Origin: JACKAQ01 sp020634975 [NCBI: Calditrichia bacterium]
GTDB taxonomy: Bacteria > Calditrichota > Calditrichia > RBG-13-44-9
Direction: 5' to 3'
DNA: 64,000 nucleotides
Assembly (NCBI GenBank): GCA_020634975.1
Contig: JACKAQ010000001.1
Location: forward strand, 310,001 to 374,000
The position numbers and the translations under genes are program-made. Positions 24,203 to 32,909 of the stretch are shown here, in pieces. Below the pieces are notes generated by a model. The model did no database searches and was not told the DNA's origin. It saw nothing but the letters and a program-made list of their open reading frames with translations. How positions within the stretch are numbered: the stretch's first letter is position 1; each line of letters opens with the position of its first letter.

Positions 24203-25820
24203 AATTTTTGCAAATATAGATTCGGAATCCAGAACTTGCGCTGAGCGCAGCCGAAGCGTCCAGAATCCAGAATCCAGAATCCAGAATCTCTCCGGCAACT
24301 GGTTGCTGAAAGCCTGCATTTTCGCCACCGGGTTATCCGGAATTGTGGCGGAATACGTGATGTCCACGCTGGCGAGTTATCTGCTCGGTAACTCCGTTTT
24401 GCAATGGACACTCACTATTTCCATCATGCTGTTTGCGATGGGCGTTGGCAGCCGTTTCAGCAAATTTGTGGATGACGCGTTGCTGGATGCCTTCGTTTTC
24501 ACGGAATTACTGCTCTCCGTTTTATGCGCGATCAGCGCTACAACTATCTATTTTTTATCGGCTTACATGAATCCGATAACACCGCTGATTTACACGCTGT
24601 CATTCGCAATCGGTTTGCTGATCGGGCTGGAAATTCCGCTGGCAACCCGTCTCAACGATTATTTTGAGGATTTGAAAATCAACATCAGTTCGGTAATGGA
24701 AAAAGATTATTACGGCGCGTTGCTCGGCGGCTTGCTGTTTGCGTTTGTCGCCCTCCCCTACCTCGGTTTAACTTATACGCCCATTTTGCTCGGCGCAGTA
24801 AATTTTGCAGTCGCGGCGGCGCTATTTTGGCAGCATCGCGATTCGCTAAAATTTCCGAAAACACTCACTGCCGGATTTTTGATCGTGCCCGCCTTGCTCG
24901 GCGCATTGGCCGTTTCGGCGGAGCCGATTGTGCTGTATGGCGAGCAGCAAAAATATGTGGATAAAGTTGTTTATCAGGAGCAAACGCCCTATCAGCGAAT
25001 TGTGATCACTCAATTCAAAAATGATTACTGGCTGTATCTCAATGGAAATGAACAATTTAGCAGCTACGACGAACACCGCTATCACGAACCGCTGGTGCAT
25101 CCGGCAATGCTGGCGAGCGTTGCGCATAAAAATGTGCTGATTCTCGGTGGCGGCGATGGATTGGCTGCGCGGGAAATCCTCAAATATCCCGACGTCGAAA
25201 AAATTACGTTGGTCGATCTCGATCCGGCGATGACGGAACTCGGCAAGAATTACCCGGTTTTTCGCCAACTCAACCAAAATGCGCTCAGCGATCCCCGGGT
25301 GCACATTCGCAACGAGGACGCATACACATTTTTGCAGCAAACCCGGGAAATTTTCGATGTGATTATTATCGATTTGCCCGACCCGAAAACCATCGAGCTG
25401 GCGCGATTGTACACCCGGGAATTTTATCAATTGGCGAAACGTCAACTGTCCAAAGGCGGGATTGTGGTTACGCAAGCTGGCAGCCCGTTTTTTTCACGGG
25501 AAGCGTATCTCTGCATATTGCAAACGATGCGAACTGCCGGATTGGCTGCGATTCCTTATCACAACCACATTCCAACACTCGGCGAATGGGGCTGGGTGCT
25601 GGCAATGAATGCGGAAATTGACGAAAATCGTTTGAAAAATCACCTGCTATCACTATCATTTGATGATTTGCAAACACGTTTTTTAAACCGGGACGCAATG
25701 GCGGCGATGCTTCTTTTCGGCAAAAACGAACTGGCCGGTATCGATGCCATTCGCGTTAATTCTGAACTGGAACTCGCATTATTTGATTATTACAAAAATG
25801 GGTCGTGGGAATTTTATTGA
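24186..25820 (+). CDS. Membrane-fused spermidine synthase-like aminopropyltransferase
   Basis: 544 residues. The N-terminal half (~38-240) has about seven membrane helices ([49 protein letters not shown]). The C-terminal half is a SpeE-like fold: [35 protein letters not shown]-pocket GGGDG (321-325), LVDLDPAM, and [10 protein letters not shown] with the catalytic Asp region. Aminopropyltransferases move aminopropyl from decarboxylated SAM to polyamines; membrane-fused forms are poorly known. The start overlaps the S23 gene by 17 bases. Residues ~13-34 come from the repeat, so the N-terminus may be a by-product of insertion. Symbol withheld. Confidence 0.87.
   Translation: MTKQNKIFANIDSESRTCAERSRSVQNPESRIQNLSGNWLLKACIFATGLSGIVAEYVMSTLASYLLGNSVLQWTLTISIMLFAMGVGSRFSKFVDDALLDAFVFTELLLSVLCAISATTIYFLSAYMNPITPLIYTLSFAIGLLIGLEIPLATRLNDYFEDLKINISSVMEKDYYGALLGGLLFAFVALPYLGLTYTPILLGAVNFAVAAALFWQHRDSLKFPKTLTAGFLIVPALLGALAVSAEPIVLYGEQQKYVDKVVYQEQTPYQRIVITQFKNDYWLYLNGNEQFSSYDEHRYHEPLVHPAMLASVAHKNVLILGGGDGLAAREILKYPDVEKITLVDLDPAMTELGKNYPVFRQLNQNALSDPRVHIRNEDAYTFLQQTREIFDVIIIDLPDPKTIELARLYTREFYQLAKRQLSKGGIVVTQAGSPFFSREAYLCILQTMRTAGLAAIPYHNHIPTLGEWGWVLAMNAEIDENRLKNHLLSLSFDDLQTRFLNRDAMAAMLLFGKNELAGIDAIRVNSELELALFDYYKNGSWEFY
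24224..24287. repeat. Right flank repeat: CCAGAAT array with an imperfect GC-rich palindrome
   Basis: Four exact CCAGAAT heptamers (24260-24287) preceded by a GC-rich imperfect palindrome (GCGCTGAGCGC in CTGAGCGCAGCCGAAGC). It lies inside the N-terminal codons of the next gene, adding residues around 13-34 ([12 protein letters not shown]...). Confidence 0.85.
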
Positions 25821-25870
25821 GAACCGATTGATAAACAACCTGATCAGCAAAATAAAATCGAATAGATAGA

Positions 25871-25898
25871 AGCCAAAAGCCAAGTGCCAAAAGCCAAT
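25871..25898. repeat. Four imperfect AGCCAAA heptamers at a start codon
   Basis: AGCCAAA, AGCCAAG, TGCCAAA, AGCCAAT in tandem; the last unit supplies the AT of the potassium-channel ATG. It replaces a normal ribosome site. Confidence 0.8.
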
Positions 25899-26907
25899 GA
25901 AAAATATTGCCCATAACATTATCAAATTTGTCATCAAGGAAAACCTGCACCGCATTTTGCTGATCATGTTGTTGCTGATTGTTTTCGGTGCGGTGGGCAT
26001 GGCGATTTTTGAGCCGAATGTCAATTGGGATAACGCATTGTGGTGGAGTATCGTCACGTTGACCACTGTCGGATATGGCGATATTGCGCCAACTACGTTC
26101 GGCGGGCGCATCGTTGGATCGATCATCATGATTTTGGGTATCGGCATTTTGGGGATGTTCACGGCAACCATCGCCAGCGTATTTGTGGAGCAAAAACTGA
26201 AAGTGAATCGCGGAATGAGTAATTACGATTTCACCAATCACACGATTATTTGTGAATGGAATTATCGCGCCAAAGAAATTTTGAGAGAGCTGCGTTCAGA
26301 CAGTCGCGTGCTGGATCAACCCATCATTTTGATCGCAGATATCGACGAAAAACCGGTGAATGACGAAAATCTCCATTTCATCAAAGGCGAAGTGGACGAA
26401 GCAAATTTGCAGCGCGCCAATATTGCGGCTGCAAAAACGGTCGTCATTCTCGGCGATGACAAATTGGATAACAACGCCCGCGATGCGCAAGTGGTGCTCG
26501 CTGCGCTGATTATCGAATCCATCAACCCGAGCGCTTACACAATTGTGGAATTGGTGAACGAACAAAACGTGGCGCATTGCCGTAAAGCGCATGTGGACGA
26601 AATTATTGTTTTAAATGAGTTTAGCAGCCGCCTAATTGCCCGCGCAGCGCTCGATCACGGTATTTCGAAAGTGATGAGCGAACTGCTCAGCGCCAGCACC
26701 GGCAACAATTTGTATCAGGTGCCGGTGCCCCGCGAACTGGCAGATCAATCATTTCTGGTTGTGTTTTCGGAGATGAAACGCACCCGGAACAGCATTGTTC
26801 TGGCGGTGTATCGCCGGGATCAGGATATCGTAATTTCCAACCCGGATGTGGATTTGAAAGTAGCAGCGAACGACCAGTTGGTCATCGTTTCGCAAAACGA
26901 ACAGTAA
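25897..26907 (+). CDS. Two-TM potassium channel with TrkA-N (RCK) domain
   Basis: 336 residues. TM1 (~20-38), pore helix and selectivity filter TVGYGD (57-62) and TM2 (~72-98) form a KcsA-like Ion_trans_2 module. From ~113 a RCK/TrkA-N Rossmann domain follows (HTIICEWNYRAKEILREL, ILIADID, GEVDEANLQRANIAAAKTVVIL), and then a TrkA-C-like end. The Gly-rich nucleotide loop is altered (CEWNYR), as in several bacterial RCK channels. It would gate K+ flow in response to ligand or redox state. It sits between the aminopropyltransferase and J-domain genes; polyamines are classical blockers of K+ channels, a suggestive link. Confidence 0.92.
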   Translation: MKNIAHNIIKFVIKENLHRILLIMLLLIVFGAVGMAIFEPNVNWDNALWWSIVTLTTVGYGDIAPTTFGGRIVGSIIMILGIGILGMFTATIASVFVEQKLKVNRGMSNYDFTNHTIICEWNYRAKEILRELRSDSRVLDQPIILIADIDEKPVNDENLHFIKGEVDEANLQRANIAAAKTVVILGDDKLDNNARDAQVVLAALIIESINPSAYTIVELVNEQNVAHCRKAHVDEIIVLNEFSSRLIARAALDHGISKVMSELLSASTGNNLYQVPVPRELADQSFLVVFSEMKRTRNSIVLAVYRRDQDIVISNPDVDLKVAANDQLVIVSQNEQ

Positions 26908-26921
26908 TTTGAGGTGATGAA

Positions 26922-27287
26922 ATGTCCCTTTTTTCGAGAATCGCAGGAATTATTCGCGCTAACCTGAATTTCCGGCGCGATGATGTTGACATCGACGATA
27001 GCGTTTACGAAGAAATTCGTGATTCGCAGCGCGAATATCAACGCCAAAAACAGCAGCGCAACGATGCCAATCATCACCGGAATGACGATCCGTTGGCCAA
27101 ACACTACGCCAATCTTGAAGTGCCGTACGGCTCGGATCTGGAAACTGTCACCAAATCGTGGAAAGCGTTGCTGCGCAAATATCACCCGGATATTCATTCC
27201 GGCGATCCCGAAAAACAGAAAATTGCGAATCAACTTGTTCAGGAATTAAACCAATCTTATAATGAGTTGAAAAAAAAGTTACGCTAA
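26922..27287 (+). CDS. J-domain protein with PspA-like N-terminal helix
   Basis: 121 residues. The C-terminal ~65 residues are a J domain (HYANLEVPYGSDLETVTKSWKAL, HPD at 88-90, QELNQSYNELKKKL). J domains stimulate DnaK ATPase. The first ~17 residues (MSLFSRIAGIIRANLNF) closely match the amphipathic membrane-binding helix of PspA proteins (compare MNIFQRITKLVEANVNS and MGIFSRIFKIFQSEAHS in this locus). A charged Gln/Arg/Asp linker joins the two. It could recruit Hsp70 to PspA-coated membranes. Starts 14 bases after the channel gene with GAGGTG as ribosome site. Confidence 0.85.
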   Translation: MSLFSRIAGIIRANLNFRRDDVDIDDSVYEEIRDSQREYQRQKQQRNDANHHRNDDPLAKHYANLEVPYGSDLETVTKSWKALLRKYHPDIHSGDPEKQKIANQLVQELNQSYNELKKKLR

Positions 27288-27363
27288 AAATTGATCATAA
27301 ATAATTGTTTTCATTAGGATTAATCAACACAATTAATTCACTATTACAACAGGAGGCTAACGT

Positions 27364-27765
27364 ATGGCCATGTTTAGCAAATTCGAAATGGTTAAGGATT
27401 ATTTAATGGAACTCGGCTTTGCGATTATTCGCGAAGATGAGGATGAAGAGATCGTGGTTGTAAATGATCCCGATAATGGCATCAACAATATGGTCATCGA
27501 TTGCGAAGACCCGATTGTGATTATGGAGCAATTGATTATGGAAGTGCCGGAAAAACCCGGTGATTTGTATGAAAAATTGCTGAAAATGAACCGCACACTG
27601 GTTCACGGCGCATTTGTGCTGGATGAAGAAGGCAAACGCGTTATTTATCGCGATACGCTGCAGTTGGAAAATCTCGATAAAAATGAGCTGGAAGCCTCGA
27701 TTGTCGCGCTTTCCATGGGCATTGCAGAATTTGGCAGCGAGTTGCTGAAATACGCAAAACGCTAA
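27364..27765 (+). CDS. YbjN/CesT-like small acidic protein
   Basis: 133 residues, acidic. The pattern MVKDYLMELGFAIIREDEDEEIVVVND, then hydrophobic strands and VHGAFVLDEEGKRVIYRDTLQLENLDKNELEASI, fits the YbjN/type-III-chaperone-like alpha-beta fold; E. coli yjfI (DUF2170), next to the PspA homologue yjfJ, has a similar layout. Such small chaperone-like proteins are common partners of PspA. Strong ribosome site (CAGGAGG). It lies 63 bases before the second pspA-like gene. Confidence 0.75.
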   Translation: MAMFSKFEMVKDYLMELGFAIIREDEDEEIVVVNDPDNGINNMVIDCEDPIVIMEQLIMEVPEKPGDLYEKLLKMNRTLVHGAFVLDEEGKRVIYRDTLQLENLDKNELEASIVALSMGIAEFGSELLKYAKR

Positions 27766-27828
27766 TTTTTTTATCGCTTAACTATTTGATAATATTTAAT
27801 TTGAAACCAAACTTCAGGAGATAAAAAG

Positions 27829-28548
27829 ATGGGTATTTTTTCGCGCATATTCAAAATTTTCCAGTCGGAGGCGCATTCAGTTGTGGATCAACTGGAAGAT
27901 CCGATCAAATTGACCGAACAGGGCATTCGCGATTTGAAAAAAGATTTGGCGCAAGCCATGCGTAGCCTGGCGGAAGTGAAATCGTTGTCCATCCGCATGC
28001 GCAAAGACGGCGAAGACCAGAAAAAGCTTGCTGCCGATTACGAACGCAAAGCCATGATGCTGCTCCAACGCGCCCAAAGCGGCGAACTGGACGCCGCAGA
28101 AGTTGACCGTTTGGCAACCGAAGCGCTCACCAAAAAAGAAGATTCCTCACGCCGCGCACAGGAATTTATGACCAATCACGAGCAGCAGCAGAAAATGGCT
28201 GACCAGTTGCAGAACAAAGTGAACAAACTGAAATCTGCGATTTCCAAATATGAAAACGAGTTGGTCACTCTTCGCGCCCGCGCCCGCACTGCGGAATCGA
28301 TGAAAAAAATCAACAAACAAATGGCGCAAGTTGATGCATCCAGCACCGTTGCGATGCTCGAAAAAATGAAAGACAAAGTGACCGAAGAAGAATCGCTGGC
28401 GGAAGCCTACGGCGAAATGGCCGACACAACCAAATCCGTTGACGAAGAAATTGACAAAGCGTTGGCGGGTGCGTCTGTGGATGCCGCAAAAGATTCGCTG
28501 GCAGCGCTAAAAGCCAAAATGGGCTTAAAAGAAGGCGATGCCAAATAG
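27829..28548 (+). CDS. PspA/IM30 family protein (copy 2, YjfJ-like)
   Basis: 239 residues, full PspA length. The N-terminal amphipathic helix (MGIFSRIFKIFQSEAHSVVD) and LEDPIKLTEQGIRDLKKDL precede the long coiled coil (AMMLLQRAQSGELDAAEVDR) and a C-terminal segment DEEIDKALAGASVDAAKDSL. It is diverged from copy 1 and its neighbours (YbjN-like, DUF350, aminopropyltransferase) resemble those of E. coli YjfJ. Likely an ESCRT-III-like membrane remodeller with a different client set from copy 1. Last gene of the cluster; a strong terminator follows. Confidence 0.93.
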   Translation: MGIFSRIFKIFQSEAHSVVDQLEDPIKLTEQGIRDLKKDLAQAMRSLAEVKSLSIRMRKDGEDQKKLAADYERKAMMLLQRAQSGELDAAEVDRLATEALTKKEDSSRRAQEFMTNHEQQQKMADQLQNKVNKLKSAISKYENELVTLRARARTAESMKKINKQMAQVDASSTVAMLEKMKDKVTEEESLAEAYGEMADTTKSVDEEIDKALAGASVDAAKDSLAALKAKMGLKEGDAK

Positions 28549-28580
28549 TTGTTTTTTAATCAGTTGTAATTTTTTTAATA

Positions 28581-28616
28581 AAAAAAGGGGCGTATTTAAC
28601 ACACGCCCCTTTTTTA
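28581..28616. terminator. Bidirectional terminator closing the PspA cluster
   Basis: AAAAAAGGGGCGT...ACGCCCCTTTTTT with a loop of about 9 bases, between the pspA copy 2 stop and the convergent rfbC gene. Confidence 0.9.
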
Positions 28617-28665
28617 TTCCAAATTGATTTTTTGCGAGCCACAAACAATCGTTTGCCAAAAATAC

Positions 28666-29226
28666 TCAGTATTCGGGCAACACATCTTTCGGCGCATTTT
28701 TCAACGCCGGGTGCAATTCGTCTTTCGGCGATAAAACCGGATTTACATCCAGTTGCCAGTCGATGCCAATTTCCGGATCGGACCATTGGATGCCGTATTC
28801 ATCTTTTCCGTCGTAAAAATCCGTGCATTTATAGGTCACGTTCGCGGTTTCGCTGACCACGTAAAATCCGTGGGCGAATCCCGGCGGCACATAAATTTGC
28901 CATTTGTTGCGTTCGGAAAGCGTTACACCGACCCATTTTCCAAACGTTGGCGAGCCTTTGCGGATGTCCACTGCCACATCAAAAATTTCGCCGGAAACCG
29001 CCTGAACCAGTTTGCCCTGCGGGCGTTTCAATTGATAATGCAATCCCCTCAAAATGCCTTTTGTGGAAAACGAGTGATTGTCCTGCACAAAATTTTCGCG
29101 AATACCGGCTTCGGCGTATTTTTCCGCATGAAATGTTTCCATAAAAAAGCCGCGCGGATCGCGGAACACCCGCGGCTTGATAACCAGAACTTCCGGAATT
29201 TCCGTTGGCTCAACCGTAATCGACAT
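28666..29226 (-). CDS. rfbC: dTDP-4-dehydrorhamnose 3,5-epimerase
   Basis: 186 residues, normal length. The cupin motifs of RmlC are present: DPRGFFMETFHAEKY, NHSFSTKGILRGLHYQ (with the catalytic His), GKLVQAVSGEIFDVAVDIRKGSPTFG, and YVPPGFAHGFYV. It epimerises C3 and C5 of dTDP-4-keto-6-deoxyglucose in the dTDP-rhamnose pathway. It starts 3 bases after the stop of the sugar-nucleotide dehydrogenase, in an operon with rfbB. rfbA and rfbD are not in this window. Confidence 0.95.
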   Translation of the reverse strand: MSITVEPTEIPEVLVIKPRVFRDPRGFFMETFHAEKYAEAGIRENFVQDNHSFSTKGILRGLHYQLKRPQGKLVQAVSGEIFDVAVDIRKGSPTFGKWVGVTLSERNKWQIYVPPGFAHGFYVVSETANVTYKCTDFYDGKDEYGIQWSDPEIGIDWQLDVNPVLSPKDELHPALKNAPKDVLPEY

Positions 29227-29229
29227 GAA

Positions 29230-30621
29230 CTAACGCCTCTTTTGTTTGGGTTTTAACGTTGGCGATCCGACCGCCAGATATGTGTATCCGTGCGCAACCA
29301 GATCTTCGTAATCGGGAATCATCCGCCGCCCGTCGATGATGAGATACGGCGGCGAAACCGTGTTCTCGATAATCGATGAAAGCCCGCGAAATTCCTCCCA
29401 ATCGGTAGAAATAAACAGCGCATCACTGTCGATCAGCGCCTCCCGGACCGATTTGCTATACACAATTTTCTGATAATCCGGTGATTTTTCGGGTTCATAA
29501 TATTTTTTTGCTTCCTCAATTGCCAGCGGATCGTATGCCTGAATCCGGCGAACGCCGTATCCGAGCAGCGTTTCGATAGCTTTTAGGGATGACGCATCCC
29601 GGATATCATTTGTCTGTTTTTTGAAAGCTAACCCTAATATTGATATAACTTTACCTTCAAAATTAAAATTAGCTTCCTGAATCGCTTTTTTCACCAGATA
29701 GGTTTTCTGGAATTCGTTGATCTCGAAAGTGGATTCCAACAATCGGGTGTTCACATCGTGCTTTTTCAATTGAAAAATAAGCGACTGAATATCTTTGCCA
29801 AAACAACTGCCGCCCGCGCCGTTGCTCATGTACGATCCCCAGGTGCTGATGCGCTCATCGGCGGTTACGCCGCGCCGCAAATCATCCACCCGGACGTTGG
29901 CAATTTTTTCCCCGATGCGTGCGCCAACACCATTCCAAAATGAAATGTAAGTGAGCAGCAACGTGTTGGAAACGTATTTGATCGCCTCGGCGGTTTCCGG
30001 CGTGGTTTCAATATATTTAATCCGCACATGATTGACAAATTGGGAATACACCCGCCGCAAAATTTTGAAATCATCTTTACTGTCGCAGCCGACCACCACC
30101 CGCGATGGTTTTCGCGCCTGCGAAACCGCCGTTCCCTCCGCCAGAAATTCCGGATTGGTGGCGATGCCCACGTTTTTTGCGCCGTGTTCGTGTAAAATGC
30201 GCTGCAACCGGCGGATCGTGCCAATCGGCACGGTGCTTTTATCGGTGATCACCACCCGCCGGAGATCGCTGCGTTTTGCCAATAACGCGGCAATTTTATG
30301 CACGGCGCTATCATATAATTCCAGATTGCTGGAGCCATCCGCATTGGCCGGTGCCGGCAGGCACAGAAAAATAACGTCCGTGCCTTCGATAATTTCATCA
30401 ATTTTATGGGTGAAAAACAGATGTTTGCCAAGGTTATCACTAATGATATCCGCCAGTCCGGGCTCGTTGACAAACTGGTGAATCCGTTCGGGATTTCCGG
30501 TTGCGTATGCATCAATTTTTGCTGGATTGGTATCGTATCCGTGCACCTCGTGCCCGTATTCCGAGCAGATTGCGGCGTGCACCAACCCCACATAACCTGT
30601 GCCGGCAACAATAATTTTCAT
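29230..30621 (-). CDS. UDP-glucose/GDP-mannose dehydrogenase family protein
   Basis: 463 residues. N-terminal Rossmann GTGYVGLVHA, substrate and catalytic motifs TNPEFLAEGTA, KYVSNTLLLTYISFWN, catalytic Cys in GAGGSCFGKD, and a C-terminal domain ILGLAFKKQTNDIRDA. These dehydrogenases oxidise C6 of a nucleotide sugar to a uronic acid with two NAD+. UDP-glucose 6-dehydrogenase is the likeliest activity, but the family cannot be split further by eye. It is the third gene of the reverse-strand polysaccharide operon. Confidence 0.92.
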   Translation of the reverse strand: MKIIVAGTGYVGLVHAAICSEYGHEVHGYDTNPAKIDAYATGNPERIHQFVNEPGLADIISDNLGKHLFFTHKIDEIIEGTDVIFLCLPAPANADGSSNLELYDSAVHKIAALLAKRSDLRRVVITDKSTVPIGTIRRLQRILHEHGAKNVGIATNPEFLAEGTAVSQARKPSRVVVGCDSKDDFKILRRVYSQFVNHVRIKYIETTPETAEAIKYVSNTLLLTYISFWNGVGARIGEKIANVRVDDLRRGVTADERISTWGSYMSNGAGGSCFGKDIQSLIFQLKKHDVNTRLLESTFEINEFQKTYLVKKAIQEANFNFEGKVISILGLAFKKQTNDIRDASSLKAIETLLGYGVRRIQAYDPLAIEEAKKYYEPEKSPDYQKIVYSKSVREALIDSDALFISTDWEEFRGLSSIIENTVSPPYLIIDGRRMIPDYEDLVAHGYTYLAVGSPTLKPKQKRR

Positions 30622-30881
30622 GTCGAAGACCTCGCTGTAACATGTGGCAGAATCATTTTTCGCATTAGACTAAACCACCAAATAATGGCGCATCAATAAT
30701 TTTGACATCATACGATCAAATTGCCGGGGTGATTAATTGAGAGGCATTGCGAAAAAAAGATCATCGTACCGATAAGCATTTATTGAGCGATTTGCACAAT
30801 CAATTGTCGCGAAAAGATTGTGCATCAATTTAAAGCAGTTATAAATTTTATCCAAAAAGATGAATTTAACTGAAGCTAAAA

Positions 30882-32789
30882 TTAATCATTCAGAAAACTC
30901 AATAATGTAATGTAGCGCAACATCAACCGTGGATTCAATTGTTTTTCTGTATTTTTCCGGCGAATTTGGTTGGCGATAAAATCCGGAATTCGCCGGTCGT
31001 GCCGGTCAATCGCATCTGCGGCCCAGCGTTTTACTGCCGGGTGTTGAAGGAATTTTCGCGCTTCCGCATCGGGATTTACGGCTGTTTTGCCGGTCGCCAT
31101 ATTTTTTCCGCCAACCAGATTTTGGCGGGTGATCATTCGTGCGGCTTCTTTAAACCGGTAAATTTGCGGCGCATCCAGCGGATTTCTGCCCCACAATTCG
31201 TTCGGTAAAATTGCGGCTTCCGGAAAATAAGTGTTCCAGTAATAATTATAGAGCCGGTCGCTGGCGCGAAGCGATTTGTCGGTATCGAGGCAGCTTTGCA
31301 GCACTTCGTAATCCAGAAACGGGCTGCTGCAGGCGGTGTGCTGCTGAACGCCGATCGCCTTCGCGACAGACAAACTGCGCGCCATTGTGAAATTGTGCAA
31401 CGATTCCCGAAAATCCTCATGGGTGTGTCCGGCCAGCCGGTTGATTTCTAAAATGCCGCGCGCCGCGTTTAAAAACCAGCATTCGTAACCGAGCGTGAGA
31501 ATCCCGCCAAGTTCCTCGTCCGGCAACGCATGCACATCGTTATAAAGCAACCGTTGGTAATGATTGATGCTTTTGATGGGCGTATTAAATTTATCCTCAC
31601 CGCGAATGTGGGAGATCATTCCGCGAACGTCGTTCGGCAAATCCAGAAAGCTCTGCCCGCCCATGATGCAATCGCCGCTCAATTCGTCCATAAAAAAACT
31701 GTCCGGCGAGTGCGATGCGCGATGCTGCCAATCGAAAACATCTGTGTGTTCCAGCGAGATCGCCAATCGCGTATGTCGTGCAATATTGTCCGAAAAATCG
31801 GGCAACAAATCCCAATTGACCGGCGCCGGGCGAACCGGCAGATTATAGTGTCGCGCCAGTTTCAACGCGGATTTGGATGCGCCGCGATTCCATAAATTCG
31901 GGCGAAAGCGCTGCAACCAGGTTGTCAGCAATTGGCTCGCGTAATCGTCGCGCAGCCCGATGTGATAATCCGCGTCGTCAAATCTGCTGAAATATTTGCT
32001 CAGCGCATCGTGGACTTTTTCACCGGCGGCGGGCAATTCTTTTTCCCGGTACACCGGCGGTTTGAATTCGAAAATTGCCGGCGGCGTTTTGCCCAGTCGC
32101 TGCGATTCCAAATCCACCGTCAGGGTTTGCCCGGGCATCCGGCGCTCCACATTCTGGAACAGCGATTTCGCAAACGGTAAATAACCGTATTTCAGGAATT
32201 CCACCACCGATTCTTCGGAAAGTTTAGCCACTTTCCGGAAAGCAAACGGGTTTCCGCTCAAAAAAAATCCGGATTCGGATTCCCAATAATACAGCGGCAT
32301 AACCCCATATTTATCGCCGGTAACCAGCAGTTTCTGGCGTTCTTTATCCACAATCACCAAATTGAACAACCCGCCGGCAATCGATTTCAGTCCTTTGGCA
32401 AGCGTGCTCACGCTGATTTTGTGAAGAAATTTCTGCAGGTTCACTTCGGCATCAATTGTGTTCACATCGTCGAGATAAAAATGGCCGTCCAGCAGCACGG
32501 CAAACGCCGGATTATCGACCACCTGCCACGAACTTTCCGAGACATCATTATTGGTCGTAATATTAATATTATCAAAGGAATAGAGCGAATTTGCAAAGGC
32601 GTGCACCTGCAAATATTGCGGCACAACTGCCAAGGTTGGCGCATTCTGGATTACGGGGTCAAAAACGGGAATAAAGCTTGCCGGAAAGCTGTGCTTCGCC
32701 GTTGGCGGCGAGGAAATCTGCCGGGTAAAAGCCCGGGAGGACTGGTTTTCAAAGCGTTTTCTATGTTCAAAATTGGATTGAAAATGCAT
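30882..32789 (-). CDS. Asparagine synthetase-like protein with degenerate active sites
   Basis: 635 residues. Residues ~97-220 match a class-II glutamine-amidotransferase domain (LLDGHFYLDD, SIAGGLFNLVIVDKE, GDKYGVMPLYYWE, FFLSGNPFAF), but the N-terminal catalytic Cys is absent. The synthetase domain follows (~255-600; ECWFLNAARG, SSPFLDYEVLQSC, RASDRLYNYYW). The ATP PP-loop SGGxDS is replaced by HIGLRDDYASQLL (276-288). Neither half looks catalytically intact by the canonical motifs. Asn-synthetase homologues in surface-polysaccharide loci often amidate uronic acids, which fits the dehydrogenase next door, but this copy may be non-enzymatic. Confidence 0.8.
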   Translation of the reverse strand: MHFQSNFEHRKRFENQSSRAFTRQISSPPTAKHSFPASFIPVFDPVIQNAPTLAVVPQYLQVHAFANSLYSFDNINITTNNDVSESSWQVVDNPAFAVLLDGHFYLDDVNTIDAEVNLQKFLHKISVSTLAKGLKSIAGGLFNLVIVDKERQKLLVTGDKYGVMPLYYWESESGFFLSGNPFAFRKVAKLSEESVVEFLKYGYLPFAKSLFQNVERRMPGQTLTVDLESQRLGKTPPAIFEFKPPVYREKELPAAGEKVHDALSKYFSRFDDADYHIGLRDDYASQLLTTWLQRFRPNLWNRGASKSALKLARHYNLPVRPAPVNWDLLPDFSDNIARHTRLAISLEHTDVFDWQHRASHSPDSFFMDELSGDCIMGGQSFLDLPNDVRGMISHIRGEDKFNTPIKSINHYQRLLYNDVHALPDEELGGILTLGYECWFLNAARGILEINRLAGHTHEDFRESLHNFTMARSLSVAKAIGVQQHTACSSPFLDYEVLQSCLDTDKSLRASDRLYNYYWNTYFPEAAILPNELWGRNPLDAPQIYRFKEAARMITRQNLVGGKNMATGKTAVNPDAEARKFLQHPAVKRWAADAIDRHDRRIPDFIANQIRRKNTEKQLNPRLMLRYITLLSFLND

Positions 32790-32909
32790 TGGTGAATCCC
32801 TGCTTTCCGCAATTATTTAACTTCCGTGTGCGATTTTCGCACGCTCCGTTAATCGAAACTATCGGAGAAATGTGCGAAAATCATTACTTTTCAACCGGTT
32901 GGCAATTGA

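Noticed and set aside
24260-24287. Possible CRISPR-like repeat
   Set aside because: Direct heptamers without spacers and no cas genes; a simple tandem array.
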